In this document: piece after piece, positions 16,990-26,538 of the stretch
Numbering within the stretch: position 1 is the first letter of the stretch
Layout: the number at the start of each line of letters is the position of its first letter
NCBI RefSeq assembly: GCF_029439455.1
Contig: NZ_JAQFVG010000234.1
Location: forward strand, 1 to 36,265
DNA length: 36,265 nt
Direction: 5' to 3'
From: Caballeronia sp. BR00000012568055
Lineage (GTDB): Bacteria > Pseudomonadota > Gammaproteobacteria > Burkholderiales > Burkholderiaceae
The notes under the pieces: model-generated
What the model was told of the DNA's origin: nothing
Databases searched by the model: none
What the model saw: the letters and a program-made list of their open reading frames with translations, nothing else
Position numbers and translations under genes: made by a program

Positions 16990-18336
16990 TCACAGTTTCT
17001 CGGCTTCCGGCCCGAGCACCGGCACATCGCGCGCCGCTTTCATCTCACGCGCACCGTGCGCCTTCGGCACCACCAAGGTCAACACCGTCCCGACGATGCC
17101 GATCATCGCCAGCACATAGAAGATCGAATTGAGCGCGAGGCCGGAACTGATCAGCGCGCCGCCCAGCACCGGACCGATCACGCCGCCGAGCCGCCCGAAT
17201 CCGGCGCACCATGCAACGCCCGCGCCCCGCACATTGGTTCGATAGTAATTCGCGACGAAGCCATAGATCAAAGTCTGCGTGCCGCTGGTGCCCAATCCGA
17301 CGATCGCGACCAGCGCCAGGAGCATGCCGACCGGCACGTTGAACGTAAGCAGTGCAATCGATATCGATCCGATCAGAAAACACGCCGCAACCACCGGCTT
17401 GGGACCGAAGCGATCCGCCATGCGCGAACCCGCCAGCGCACCGATCACCGCGCCGCCGTTCAGCACCAGCAGAAACGACAGCGAGCCTTTGGCGTCGAAC
17501 CCAGCGCGCAGCATCAATTCGGGTAGCCAGGTGTTCAGCGAGTAGACCAGCACCAGTCCCGTCGCGCTCATCAGGCCGAGCATGATCGTGGGAAAGAGAT
17601 AGGAACCGAATAGTCCAGCGAAGCCTGCTTTGTCGGATGCTATGGGCGTGACAGTGACGCGCTCAGGCAGAGCCACACCGGTCCGCTCCGACACGGCGCG
17701 CGCTTCATCGAGGCGACCTCGGCTGACGAGCCACGCCGCCGATTCCGGCATCTTGAAGTATGCGATCGGCAACAGCGTCACGAGCGGCAACGCGCCGATC
17801 CAGAACATGCCGCGCCAGCCGATATGGTGCAGCAACAGGATGGCCAGCATGGCCGCCAGCAAGCTGCCCAGAGGCACGCCGGAATACGTGATGGCATTGC
17901 AGAGATTCTTGCGGCCCTTCGGCGCATATTCCGATACGAGCGCGCCCGTCGTCGCCACCAATGCGCCGACGCCGAGTCCGGTGATAAAGCGCATCAGCCC
18001 GAACATCGCCGTGGTGGTGGAGATGGCGGTGACCGCCATGCCGACCGAAAACCACGCGTACGAAAACAGCATCACTTTGCGCCGGCCGAGCAAATCGCCG
18101 ACGCTGCCCGCCAGCAAAGCACCGACCAACACGCCGACCAACGCATAGCTGCCGAGCGCACCGGCGGTCGCGGGCGTCACGCGCCCGATCTGCGAGGCAT
18201 CGCGTAGAAAGCCCGAGACGACCGTGCCGTACACGACCAGATCGTAGCCATCGAAAATCAGGCCCACGGTGGCGAGCGCCACCACCCAACTCACCGTGCG
18301 ACGGCGCAGCGCGTGTTGCGAGAGATCGGTTGTCAT
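16990..18336 (-). CDS. MFS transporter, AAHS (aromatic acid:H+ symporter) type
   Basis: The 448-residue protein has 12 predicted membrane segments. TVGLIFDGYDLVVYGTVVSG in the first helix, GSVGDLLGRRKVM in loop 2-3, and SRMADRFGPKPVV in loop 8-9 fit the BenK/PcaK/MhpT-like AAHS family, which imports aromatic or other organic acids. The start at 18336 (MTTDLSQHALRRR) is chosen by alignment with family architecture; no strong ribosome site is seen, and the frame stays open for 46 more codons from a TTG. No aromatic catabolic gene lies directly beside it. Confidence 0.85.
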   Translation of the reverse strand: MTTDLSQHALRRRTVSWVVALATVGLIFDGYDLVVYGTVVSGFLRDASQIGRVTPATAGALGSYALVGVLVGALLAGSVGDLLGRRKVMLFSYAWFSVGMAVTAISTTTAMFGLMRFITGLGVGALVATTGALVSEYAPKGRKNLCNAITYSGVPLGSLLAAMLAILLLHHIGWRGMFWIGALPLVTLLPIAYFKMPESAAWLVSRGRLDEARAVSERTGVALPERVTVTPIASDKAGFAGLFGSYLFPTIMLGLMSATGLVLVYSLNTWLPELMLRAGFDAKGSLSFLLVLNGGAVIGALAGSRMADRFGPKPVVAACFLIGSISIALLTFNVPVGMLLALVAIVGLGTSGTQTLIYGFVANYYRTNVRGAGVAWCAGFGRLGGVIGPVLGGALISSGLALNSIFYVLAMIGIVGTVLTLVVPKAHGAREMKAARDVPVLGPEAEKL

Positions 18337-18642
18337 CGTGATTGCGGGAAGGTCAGCGTCATTATGTTTGGCATCCTTATCATGTTGGCTATAAGGCTCG
18401 CCCGGAGATATCGGCATCGGGATCACGAACGGAGATTTCGAGTGCCGTGGATGTGAATATACTCCGTACGCCAACCATATCCAAGAATTTATCGCGATTC
18501 TGCGGTTTACCCTGAGAACGCACTTCTCCTACGAAAGCGGTCACCCGCACGGACGCCATTTTTCAGCGCGCGCAACATTCATCACCTAAGTTCCCGCACG
18601 AGAGGAACGCGCCAATACGAATCGAATACGAGGACCAACCTC
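18337..18642. other. Divergent promoter region, 306 bases
   Basis: It holds the outward promoters of the AAHS transporter and the FtsH-like protease. No convincing sigma70 or heat-shock (CTTGAA/CCCCAT) element and no strong palindrome was seen. A ribosome site GAGGA sits just before 18643. Confidence 0.5.
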
Positions 18643-20550
18643 ATGAAATCGGGGAAGAATCGACGGTGGACACGGCGCGGCCGGCGTCTGCTGCTGATCG
18701 CTTTTGCTGCGCTCGCCGCCGTCATGATCGCCATGGTTACGGCGGGTAAGGCTGACAAGCCGTCGTCGCAGACGGGCATCGTCTATCAGATGCGTCAGGA
18801 CCCCTCGCGATGGGCGCGCACGGAGAAGGACGCCTCGCGCATGCTCGCGGATATCCACGACAAGCGCGTGGCCGCGATCGGCGTGACGCTCGATGCCATT
18901 CTCGTGTCCACCAAAGACGGCGCGCGCTATTTCGTCACCGATCGCTTCGCCGTGTTCTCGCAATCGCTGCTGCTCAACGCAGGCAAGGGACAGAGCAGCG
19001 CGCCGGATTACCAGATTGCGTGGCTGCCGAATGTGTCCATTGGCACACAAACGGGCCTGAGTTCGCTGCTCACCGTATTGCGCGATTCGGCCGGCATGCT
19101 GCCCTCGCTGCTGATGCTGGTCCTGATGCTCTGGTACATGCGCCGCGAGATGAAAGGCGACGCCACGCTGCTCGGCGAGCCGCCCGATATGAGCTTCGAC
19201 GATGTCATCGGCGCGGGCGAAGCGAAGGCCGCGCTCGAAGACATCAAGGCCTATCTGCGCGATCCGAAATCGTTCACGAAAATGGGCATTCGGCCGCCGT
19301 GCGGCGTGCTGATGACGGGCGGTCCGGGCGTCGGTAAAACACGGCTGGCGCAGGCGCTGGCGGGGGAATGCGGCGCGCATTTCATCGCTATTACCGGGAG
19401 TTATTTCAGCGCGAAGTATTACGGCGCGGGCATTCAGAAGGTCAAGCATTTATTCAGGACTGCGCGCAAACATAGCCCCGTGGTGATTTTTATCGATGAA
19501 GCCGATGGCCTCGCCGCGCGCACCAACGGCGCGTCCGGTTCCGCCGATGCCGAGAGCAACCGCATCATCAATCAACTGCTCGCGGAGATGGATGGCTTCG
19601 AGCAAAACGAAGGCGTGATCCTGGTTGCCGCGACCAATTTTCCGGAGAATCTCGATGAAGCGCTGCGCCGTCCGGGCCGTTTCGATCGCATCGTGCAGGT
19701 ACGGTTGCCGGATGTTTCGGATCGCTTAAAGATTTTCGAGTATTACCTGAGCAAGCTGCCCTCGCGCGCAGCGAATATCGATTGCGACAGGCTCGCGCGC
19801 CTTACGGTCGGCATGTCGCCTGCGGCGCTGTCGATGATCGTCAATCAAGCCGGGCTGATCGCGCGCAAGCAAGGCGCGAGCATGATCGATGCAGACCACT
19901 TGAGCGAAGCGGTGAAAGTCGTGCGCATCGGTGATGTGACCGGCGCGCAGAAGTCGCTCGATGCAGAAGAAGTGCGTCGTGTCGGCGTGCACGAAGCGGG
20001 GCACGGGATCGTCGCGGCGCTGCTCGGCGCGGGCGTGCTGGAGGAACTGACGGTGCTGCCGCGCGGTGGCGCGCTGGGCATGGCGCTCATCACGAAGCCG
20101 CAGGACAAGCATCTTTATCGCCGCAGCGAACTGGAAAAGGAACTGATGGTGCTGCTCGGCGGACGCAATGCGGAGATGCTGGTGTTCGGCGAAGCATCGA
20201 GCGGCGCGGCGCAGGATTTGCAGGAGGCATCGCGCATCAGTCTGGAGATGGTGTCGCGGCTCGGCTTCGGCAGCGAAGGCAATCTGTTCAGCCTCGCCGC
20301 GTTGCCGCGCGACAATGCCGGACGGCAAATCGATCGCGCCGTCGAGCAGGCCAATGCCTTACTCAACGATATCAACGCGCGATGTTTCGAATTGCTCGAA
20401 CGGAATCAGTCGATTCTGCATGAGGTCACGCTCGAATTGACGCGCACCGAGACCGTGCCCGGTGCGTTTGTCTACGATCTCATTCGCAAGCGCCAAGGCG
20501 TCGAGCCACTTCTGCTCGATCCGACGATCAATCAATCAGCGGCTGCGTGA
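18643..20550 (+). CDS. Divergent FtsH-type membrane AAA+ zinc metalloprotease
   Basis: The 635-residue protein has the FtsH layout. Segments: TM1 (about 14-34), a periplasmic domain of about 110 residues, TM2 (149-166), then the AAA+ module with Walker A GGPGVGKT (226-233), Walker [10 protein letters not shown] (280-288) and RRPGRFDR with the Arg fingers. The M41 protease follows, with HEAGH (450-454) and the third Zn ligand region [10 protein letters not shown] (D525). It departs from housekeeping FtsH in Walker A (usually GPPGTGKT) and in the pore loop: AKYYGAG replaces the usual FVGVGA. All catalytic residues remain, so it is probably active. It looks like an accessory paralogue with its own substrates. 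It overlaps the helicase gene tail to tail by 15 bases. Confidence 0.9.
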   Translation: MKSGKNRRWTRRGRRLLLIAFAALAAVMIAMVTAGKADKPSSQTGIVYQMRQDPSRWARTEKDASRMLADIHDKRVAAIGVTLDAILVSTKDGARYFVTDRFAVFSQSLLLNAGKGQSSAPDYQIAWLPNVSIGTQTGLSSLLTVLRDSAGMLPSLLMLVLMLWYMRREMKGDATLLGEPPDMSFDDVIGAGEAKAALEDIKAYLRDPKSFTKMGIRPPCGVLMTGGPGVGKTRLAQALAGECGAHFIAITGSYFSAKYYGAGIQKVKHLFRTARKHSPVVIFIDEADGLAARTNGASGSADAESNRIINQLLAEMDGFEQNEGVILVAATNFPENLDEALRRPGRFDRIVQVRLPDVSDRLKIFEYYLSKLPSRAANIDCDRLARLTVGMSPAALSMIVNQAGLIARKQGASMIDADHLSEAVKVVRIGDVTGAQKSLDAEEVRRVGVHEAGHGIVAALLGAGVLEELTVLPRGGALGMALITKPQDKHLYRRSELEKELMVLLGGRNAEMLVFGEASSGAAQDLQEASRISLEMVSRLGFGSEGNLFSLAALPRDNAGRQIDRAVEQANALLNDINARCFELLERNQSILHEVTLELTRTETVPGAFVYDLIRKRQGVEPLLLDPTINQSAAA

Positions 20551-21858
20551 TTTGCCAGCGGGCTTACTGCGCGGCTTTTTCACGCTGAATGGATTGCTGC
20601 CGGGCATGATCGTGTTTTCGGGCTTGGATTTCTGCTCGCCCTGCACTTTCGGCTGTTTCGGCTTCTTGGGTTTCTTGGGTTTCCTAATCAACTCGCCAGC
20701 CGCACTAGTCTCCGGCACGCGATGATCGGCTTCGAATCCCGGCACTTCTTCACGCGGCAGCGTCTTCCCGATCAATGCTTCGATCGCGGCGAGTTGTGGC
20801 GCTTCATCGGCACAAACGAGCGACACGGCCACGCCACTGTTTCCCGCGCGCCCCGTCCGTCCGATCCGATGCACATAGTCCTGCGCCACGATCGGCAGAT
20901 CGACGTTGATGACCAGCGGCAAGTCGTCGATATCGAGTCCGCGCGCGGCCACGTCGGTGGCGACCAGCATGTGCACGTCGCCTGATTTGAAGCGCTCCAG
21001 CGCACGCATGCGCGCGGGCTGCGGTTTATCGCCGTGGATGGTATCGACGGCATAGCCTGCTTCATCGAGCATGGACGCGAGGTAATCCACGCCATTGCGC
21101 GTTTTGACGAATACCAGCGCGTGCGTCCACTGGTTCTCGGCCACGAGATGCAAAAACAACTCGGGCTTGTTGCGCTTATCGACGGTGACGACCCATTGTT
21201 TGATCTTGCTGGCCGGAGCGTTCGGCGCGCTGACGCTGATATCGAGCGGATTGCGCAGAATCTTCGCAGCAATCGCGCGGATATCGTCGGTGAAGGTGGC
21301 GGAGAACAGCAAGGTCTGACGCTTCGACGGCAAGGCCGCGAAGATGGCGTCGAGTTCTCGCGCGAAGCCCAGATCGAGCATGCGATCGGCTTCGTCCAGC
21401 ACGAGCGCTTGCACCTGATCGAACTGCACGGCGTTTTGACGGTTCAGATCGAGCAAACGGCCCGGCGTGGCGACGAGCACGTCCACGCCCTTGCGCAGCT
21501 TCATCATCTGCGGGTTGATGCTGACGCCGCCGTACGCGGAAAGATATCGCAAGTCGAGACCCTTGCCGTACGCGACAAAGCTTTGCAGCACCTGTTCGGC
21601 CAGTTCGCGCGTCGGCACCAGCACGAGCACGCGCACGCGATTACTCGATACGGCCGGTCCGTGTTGCACCAGCCGCTGCAACAGCGGCAGCGCGAAACCC
21701 GCCGTTTTGCCCGTGCCGGTCTGTGCCGCCGCCATCACGTCGCGACCGCCGAGCACGGCGGGAATCGCCTTGACCTGAACGGGCGTAGGTGTCTGGTAAT
21801 GAAGCTCCTGCACATTTCGCAGCAGCGGATCGATCAGGCCAAGCGAGGCGAAAGACAT
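20536..21858 (-). CDS. rhlE: DEAD-box ATP-dependent RNA helicase (RhlE group)
   Basis: The 440-residue protein has a two-domain helicase core. It shows the Q motif (YQTPTPVQVKAIP), motif I AAQTGTGKT (44-52), DEAD in ALVLDEADRMLDLGF, SAT in LLFSATFTDD, and HRIGRTGRAG. The C-terminal tail of about 60 residues is basic and low-complexity (RKPKKPKKPKQPK), typical of RNA-binding extensions of RhlE proteins. It unwinds RNA in ribosome assembly and mRNA decay. A perfect hairpin lies 13 bases before its start. The 3' end overlaps the last 15 bases of the FtsH-like gene on the other strand. Confidence 0.93.
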   Translation of the reverse strand: MSFASLGLIDPLLRNVQELHYQTPTPVQVKAIPAVLGGRDVMAAAQTGTGKTAGFALPLLQRLVQHGPAVSSNRVRVLVLVPTRELAEQVLQSFVAYGKGLDLRYLSAYGGVSINPQMMKLRKGVDVLVATPGRLLDLNRQNAVQFDQVQALVLDEADRMLDLGFARELDAIFAALPSKRQTLLFSATFTDDIRAIAAKILRNPLDISVSAPNAPASKIKQWVVTVDKRNKPELFLHLVAENQWTHALVFVKTRNGVDYLASMLDEAGYAVDTIHGDKPQPARMRALERFKSGDVHMLVATDVAARGLDIDDLPLVINVDLPIVAQDYVHRIGRTGRAGNSGVAVSLVCADEAPQLAAIEALIGKTLPREEVPGFEADHRVPETSAAGELIRKPKKPKKPKQPKVQGEQKSKPENTIMPGSNPFSVKKPRSKPAGKSRSR

Positions 21859-21871
21859 GCGCGTATTTCCG

Positions 21872-21891
21872 GCTAAAACCGTGATTTTAGC
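21872..21891 (-). promoter_or_regulatory. Perfect inverted repeat GCTAAAA-N6-TTTTAGC before the RNA helicase gene
   Basis: The 7-bp arms and 6-base loop end 13 bases before the helicase ATG. Read leftward it contains TAAAAT, a possible -10 element, so it could be a promoter/operator. It could instead be an mRNA hairpin beside the ribosome site, or a terminator for the upstream MFS gene (its stop is 33 bases away). There is no separate T-run after the stem, which argues against a simple terminator. Confidence 0.5.
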
Positions 21892-21924
21892 GATTGGCGC
21901 GGGCGACGGCGAACCGCGCGACCG

Positions 21925-23121
21925 CTATTCCGGCCCTCGATTGAGCGCGTATCGGCGCGATGCCGCGAACGCCAGCCCGCACAGCAGCGTGCCGGCAGCC
22001 GCGACCATCGCGCCGAACGCGCCGATCCAGTCCAGTCCGATATCGTGCGCGACGAGTTTTCCGAGCAGCGCGCCCCCGCCGATGCCGATGTTATACAGCC
22101 CGGAAAACATCGAAATAGCCAGATCCTGCGCATCCGATGCGAGCCTGAGCACCTGCGCCTGCATCGCCAGTCCAAAGCAGATGATCGCAATGCCCCACAC
22201 CAGCAACAGCGCCGACAACACGCCGAAATATTGCGCGCACGGCCAGAGCAGCGTCAGACAACACGCGATGGCAAACACCGTGGCAAGCAAAAATCGCCGC
22301 GGTCCTTTCGCGTAAGGGCGGCTGAAGCAGAACGCGGCAGGCACGCCCGCCGCGCCGAACAGGACCAGCAGGAACGTGACCTCGCCGCTGCTCGCGTGCG
22401 TGATAAGCCGCGCGAACGGCTCGAGATACGTGTAGGCCGCGAAGTGCGCGCAGACCGTGAGCACCGTCACGATAAAAAGCACCACCAGCATGCGGCGCTT
22501 CAAGAGAATCGGCACGCTTTCGAGCGAACCCGAACCCTGGCTGTCGAGCTTTGGCAGCGTCACCCACAGCGCGGCCATGCCGAGCACGCCCGCGCACGCG
22601 ATCACCTGGAACGTCGCGCGCCAGCCGAGCGCATCGCCGATGGCGCGGCCGATGGGCACGCCCGCGACCATCGCCACCGATGTGCCGATCGATACCATCG
22701 CCAAGGCGCGGCGTTCGCCGTCGGGCGGGACCAATCGCACGACGAGCGGTATCGATATCGACCAGAACACGGCATGCGCAAACGCGACGCCGATTCTTCC
22801 CAGCACGAGTATTTCGAAGTTCGGCGCAATGCCGACCACCACGTGGCTGAGAATGAACACGATAAACACGCGCATCAGCAAGGCGCGCCGCTCGACTTCG
22901 CGCACGAACAAGGTCAGCGGCAAGGACGCGATCGACACGGTCCACGCATAGATGGTCATGACCACGCCGACATCGGTCGGCCGCATGTGAAGACTTTCTC
23001 CGATGTCGGTCAGCAAGCCGACCGGCACGAATTCCGTGGTATTGAAGATGAACGCGGCGAAGGTGAGCGCCATGACGCCCCACCAGGGGCGCTTGAAAAA
23101 TAGGAATTGAGGCGTCTGCAT
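21925..23121 (-). CDS. MFS transporter, sugar-efflux (SotB/AraJ-like) type
   Basis: The 398-residue protein has 12 predicted membrane segments. The N-terminal WWGVMALTFAAFIFNTTEFV, then PVGLLTDIGESLHM, is the hallmark of the drug/sugar efflux DHA1 group with SotB and YdhP. VPIGRAIGDALGWRATF is the helix-5 antiporter motif. Substrates of this group include arabinose, IPTG and small drugs. The start at 23121 has no strong ribosome site; the frame stays open 79 codons upstream but that part is not transporter-like. It lies 66 bases upstream of the RNA helicase on the same strand. Confidence 0.88.
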   Translation of the reverse strand: MQTPQFLFFKRPWWGVMALTFAAFIFNTTEFVPVGLLTDIGESLHMRPTDVGVVMTIYAWTVSIASLPLTLFVREVERRALLMRVFIVFILSHVVVGIAPNFEILVLGRIGVAFAHAVFWSISIPLVVRLVPPDGERRALAMVSIGTSVAMVAGVPIGRAIGDALGWRATFQVIACAGVLGMAALWVTLPKLDSQGSGSLESVPILLKRRMLVVLFIVTVLTVCAHFAAYTYLEPFARLITHASSGEVTFLLVLFGAAGVPAAFCFSRPYAKGPRRFLLATVFAIACCLTLLWPCAQYFGVLSALLLVWGIAIICFGLAMQAQVLRLASDAQDLAISMFSGLYNIGIGGGALLGKLVAHDIGLDWIGAFGAMVAAAGTLLCGLAFAASRRYALNRGPE

Positions 23122-23225
23122 GCAGGTGATCGAAACGCGGGCTTGTAGGATCGAAGCGCACCATACTAAACCGTTATTCGTGCAGCAGAGGAAAGCGCGA
23201 GCCGCGCTTGACGCTGGATGTTGGA

Positions 23226-24065
23226 TTAAAACGCGCCGCGACGCGACGCTTCGTTCGCCACAAAGTTCCGCGTGCTGTGCTCGGGATTTCGATTCACCAG
23301 CGGCCTCGCATACAACGGATGCCGGAGACTGCGAATTTCGTGCTCCAGTTCGAAGCACGGCTCACCGTTCGCGGGATCGATAATTTGCCGGAAACGGTAC
23401 TGATGCGCTTCCTCGCCATAAGTCAGTCCGCGTTCGGCAAGCCGCGCATAGGGCCGCGAAAAATCGGCGACGTAAATCTGGATGTGATGCCCGTCGTAAT
23501 GCGGATTCGCGGCGGGCGTTTCCGCATACACAAGCTGCTGATGAGAGCCGATATCGATCACCGCGCGCGTGTCGTTCGTTTGAACGGTTGCATCGAACAT
23601 ATCGCGGTAGAACGCGGCGATTGCATGTGCGCGTCCTGGCGGTACATCCAATTGCACATACGCGATACCCAGATCGATGCCCGCGCGCGGATCGAGACAA
23701 TCGTATCGATTACCCCACGGACACGTCACCTGTACGCGATCTTCGGCTTCGGTCCATGCGAACGCGGTATCAGAAAGCACGGGCTGAATATCGCGCAGAC
23801 GCTTCAAAAGCGCATCACGTTCACCGAGTATCAGCCCGACATGTCCACGCAAACGCTGCGCCTCGCCATGCGGCAAATGAAGCTGCGAACGCCCGACGTT
23901 GATCCACATATTGGTTACGCCGGTATTCAGATACGGATCGCGCGTCAGGCCCAATCCGCTCACAAAAAACGCAGTCGCAACACGCTGATCGGGCATCGTG
24001 AGATTCACGTGTTCGAGCAACACCAGATTGCCGATATCCTCGCGCGCATAATCGAATCGATTCAT
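23226..24065 (-). CDS. VOC-superfamily protein (glyoxalase/dioxygenase fold)
   Basis: The 279-residue protein has two VOC modules, LLEHVNLTMPDQRVATAFFV and then GIAYVQLDVPPGRAHAIAAF with YDGHHIQIYVADFSRPYARL. Possible metal ligands are H19, H193/H194 and E239 or E241. The positions do not fully match extradiol dioxygenases, since the second module has Gln where His is usual, so activity is open. The start has AAGGAG upstream. It is the last gene of the leftward catabolic run, 59 bases after the amidohydrolase. Confidence 0.82.
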   Translation of the reverse strand: MNRFDYAREDIGNLVLLEHVNLTMPDQRVATAFFVSGLGLTRDPYLNTGVTNMWINVGRSQLHLPHGEAQRLRGHVGLILGERDALLKRLRDIQPVLSDTAFAWTEAEDRVQVTCPWGNRYDCLDPRAGIDLGIAYVQLDVPPGRAHAIAAFYRDMFDATVQTNDTRAVIDIGSHQQLVYAETPAANPHYDGHHIQIYVADFSRPYARLAERGLTYGEEAHQYRFRQIIDPANGEPCFELEHEIRSLRHPLYARPLVNRNPEHSTRNFVANEASRRGAF

Positions 24066-24124
24066 TCTTTGCTCCTTCAAGCGTGACGACACACCTTATA
24101 CCGAACCGACCGCGAACGCATTAT

Positions 24125-24952
24125 TTAGTAAAAATGGAAAAGGCGTCGCGGCGTGTGCCATTGAATCTGCCGACGTAATTCGGTATCCGGAACAATTTTC
24201 TTGAATAAGCTCAGAAGCGGGCCGTAATCCAGACGCTCGTGCGCGCGCAGAAACGGCCAATCGGAACCCCATACGCAATGCTCCGGGCCGAACGCCTTCA
24301 GCAAAGCCTGCGCGTAAGGCATCGAGTCATCGTACGGATAAGGCAGGCGCGAATACTTTTGCCAGCCGGAAAGCTTGACCGTGGTTCTGCCGTTATCCGC
24401 GAGACGCAGCAGCGCCTGAAATCCCGCTTGTCCGATGCCCTCGTCACTCACCGGCCGCCCGCAATGATCGATCAACAAGGTTGCTGGTTGCTGTGCGAGC
24501 CAGGGCGCGAGCGTCACCATCTGATCGCCTGCCACTTGTACCTGCGCGATCATGCCGAGATCCGCTAACGCAGCGAACAACGCGCCCGCATCCGATACCG
24601 CTTCGATGCCCTCCATCGCCGGATTGAAGGCTACGCCGACGACGCCTTCGCGCTGCATCGCACGAAGCGTGTCCTTGCTGATTGCGTTATCCACCACCGC
24701 GATACCGCGAAAACGGCCTTCGTAGCGTGCAAGCGTATCCATCAAACAGCGATTGTCGGTGCGATAAGCGCTCGTCGGTCCGACCAGCAGCGCGTGACGA
24801 ACGCCGTATGCGTTCATCACTTCGACAAACTGCGCGGGCGTGCCGATTTCTTGTTGCGCCGGACGATAGGGCGTGTCGTCGCGATAGGGAAATCGCGCGG
24901 GATCGAACACGTGGCAGTGGCAATCGATCTTGTCTTCGTCGAATACGCTCAT
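24125..24952 (-). CDS. TIM-barrel amidohydrolase (Amidohydro_2; lactonase/decarboxylase-like)
   Basis: The 275-residue protein has the metal motif DCHCHVFDP (H12, H14), H163 in LLIDHCGRP and D231 in VWGSDWPF. This is the pattern of the group with 2-pyrone-4,6-dicarboxylate lactonase and sulfomuconolactone hydrolase. It probably opens a lactone or ring-derived intermediate in the cytoplasm. Its ATG overlaps the TGA of the preceding gene by 4 bases (24949-24952), so translation is coupled. The exact substrate is unknown. Confidence 0.88.
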   Translation of the reverse strand: MSVFDEDKIDCHCHVFDPARFPYRDDTPYRPAQQEIGTPAQFVEVMNAYGVRHALLVGPTSAYRTDNRCLMDTLARYEGRFRGIAVVDNAISKDTLRAMQREGVVGVAFNPAMEGIEAVSDAGALFAALADLGMIAQVQVAGDQMVTLAPWLAQQPATLLIDHCGRPVSDEGIGQAGFQALLRLADNGRTTVKLSGWQKYSRLPYPYDDSMPYAQALLKAFGPEHCVWGSDWPFLRAHERLDYGPLLSLFKKIVPDTELRRQIQWHTPRRLFHFY

Positions 24953-25779
24953 TGCGCCTCCATTGCGCAGGCTTCGATTACGCCGCGCGTCGCGGCGTAG
25001 GCAAGCTCCATGCGTGTCTGAAGCGCGAGTGTGGGCATCGGCATTTCGACGCTGAGCATGGTTTGCGGCGGCAGCGCATGCAGGAGCGCATCGAGCGGCA
25101 ACGCGCCATCGCCGGGAGCGAGTCGGTTTTCGCGTGCTTCGCGAATCGCTTCCTCGTTCGATTGCGGATGCCGGGGCGATGCATCGCATAACTGTGCCGA
25201 GCCGATCAAGGCTTGCGGCAACGCGGCTATGTCTTCGGGAATGCCGCCCGAGCGCGACAGATGCAGCGCATCGACCAGCACCGCGAGATTGCGATGCGCC
25301 GCGCGCGCTACCACCATGCGTGCATGTTCGAGCGAAGCCACATGCCGCCAGCGCATGAATTCCAGATCGATACGTAATCCGAACGGTTCTGCAAGCGTGG
25401 CGAGTGCGGCGAGCGTATCGGCGAGGCGCGTGGTGTCGGGGTCGTCGCCGGATACGTTCACGCAGCGCGCCCCGAGCGATGCCGCTGCATCGAACAAGGC
25501 TTCGAACGATGCCACGTCCAGCCCCGGCACCACGGGAATGAACTCCACGTCATGCACGCCGATGCCCTCGCCTGCCAGCGTATGCCGCAATTCCAGATGC
25601 GCTTCGCTCGCCACATCGCACGGATAGGCGATGCCGCCGTCAGTTGCGGGATGCAGACGCAAGCCCACGGCATCGAAACCCGCAGCAGCGGCGACGCGCA
25701 CCCATCGCACGGGTTCGACATCGAGCGCGGTGAGATGCGCAACCGCGAGCGGCCGCGCCAAAGCGTTCGCGGAGTTCAA
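24949..25779 (-). CDS. TIM-barrel protein, sugar phosphate isomerase/epimerase family
   Basis: The 276-residue protein resembles AP-endonuclease-2/xylose isomerase-like barrels: AAAAGFDAVGLRLHP, GARCVNVSGDDPD, and metal-type Glu residues in IDLEFMRW and MLSVEMPMP. It starts at TTG 25779: the TTG overlaps the SDR stop (TTGA) and GGAGG lies about 8 bases upstream, which makes this rare start convincing. It may isomerise or dehydrate a sugar-acid-like or keto intermediate together with the SDR and amidohydrolase. The substrate cannot be named. Confidence 0.85.
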   Translation of the reverse strand: MNSANALARPLAVAHLTALDVEPVRWVRVAAAAGFDAVGLRLHPATDGGIAYPCDVASEAHLELRHTLAGEGIGVHDVEFIPVVPGLDVASFEALFDAAASLGARCVNVSGDDPDTTRLADTLAALATLAEPFGLRIDLEFMRWRHVASLEHARMVVARAAHRNLAVLVDALHLSRSGGIPEDIAALPQALIGSAQLCDASPRHPQSNEEAIREARENRLAPGDGALPLDALLHALPPQTMLSVEMPMPTLALQTRMELAYAATRGVIEACAMEAQ

Positions 25780-26516
25780 TATGTCGCCCTCCCGCCGGTC
25801 AGATCGAACGTGAAGCCGGTTGTGAAGCTACACGCAGGACTCACGATCCAACTCGCCATCTTCCCCACTTCCTCGATTTGCAGAAAACGGCCCATCGGAA
25901 TCTTGGCCTTGCTTGCCTCGATATGCTCAGCGGACATTTCGCCGAACAACTCCGTTTCGACCATTGCAGGCGCGATGCAATTCATCAGCACGTTATCGCG
26001 CGCCAGTTCCTTCGCCGCCGACTTGGTGAACGCGATCACGCCCGCCTTCGCCGCCGAATATGCGGAGATGTACTGCACGCCCTCTTTTCCCGCAATCGAT
26101 GCAACATTGAGAATGCGTCCGCCGCCACGCGCCCGCATATGCGGAACGGCAGCACGGCAGCAATAGAACACGCTGTTCAGATCGACATTTAAAACGCGCT
26201 GCCACGTCTCGACCGGATATTCCCAACTCGGCGCGACCGGCCCGTTGATGCCCGCGTTATTGACGAGAATATCGACATGTCCGAGCGCATCGACCGTTGC
26301 GGCGAAGGCGCGTTCAACTGCTTCGTATGACGAAACATCGACGGCCTGCACGTGATCCGCTTCGAAGCCGATACGCTTCGGGCTGCAATCGGCGACATCG
26401 AGATCCCAGATGGCGACGTGCGCGCCCGCCGCCTTCAACTGCTGCGCAATACCCAGACCGATACCGCGCGCCGCGCCCGTGACGATCGCAATCTTTCCGT
26501 CGAGTGAGTGAGTCAT
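25776..26516 (-). CDS. Short-chain dehydrogenase/reductase (classical SDR)
   Basis: The 246-residue protein shows the NAD(P) motif TGAARGIG (13-20), NNAG (86-89), and the catalytic S140, Y153 and K157 in ISAYSAAKAG. WDLD at about 37-40 places Asp at the end of strand 2, which favours NAD+. Such enzymes oxidise secondary alcohols in sugar, lactone and aromatic catabolism. AGAGGAA lies upstream of the ATG. It follows the ACS transporter gene by 22 bases and is coupled to the epimerase-like gene downstream. Confidence 0.92.
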   Translation of the reverse strand: MTHSLDGKIAIVTGAARGIGLGIAQQLKAAGAHVAIWDLDVADCSPKRIGFEADHVQAVDVSSYEAVERAFAATVDALGHVDILVNNAGINGPVAPSWEYPVETWQRVLNVDLNSVFYCCRAAVPHMRARGGGRILNVASIAGKEGVQYISAYSAAKAGVIAFTKSAAKELARDNVLMNCIAPAMVETELFGEMSAEHIEASKAKIPMGRFLQIEEVGKMASWIVSPACSFTTGFTFDLTGGRATY

Positions 26517-26538
26517 AACAATACGTTCCTCTAACTTT

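Noticed and set aside
18337..18474. 46-residue N-terminal extension of the AAHS transporter from a TTG
   Set aside because: No ribosome site and not transporter-like; the family architecture begins at MTTDLSQ.
21872..21891. Simple intrinsic terminator for the MFS gene at 21925
   Set aside because: The only T-run is within the stem itself and none follows it; regulatory use before the helicase is at least as likely.
22045..23103. 352-codon open frame opposite the SotB-like transporter
   Set aside because: Antisense shadow with a His/Arg/Glu-rich translation and no family.
23122..23358. 79-residue N-terminal extension of the SotB-like transporter
   Set aside because: Hydrophilic, unlike the family, and it would overlap the end of the VOC gene on the same strand.
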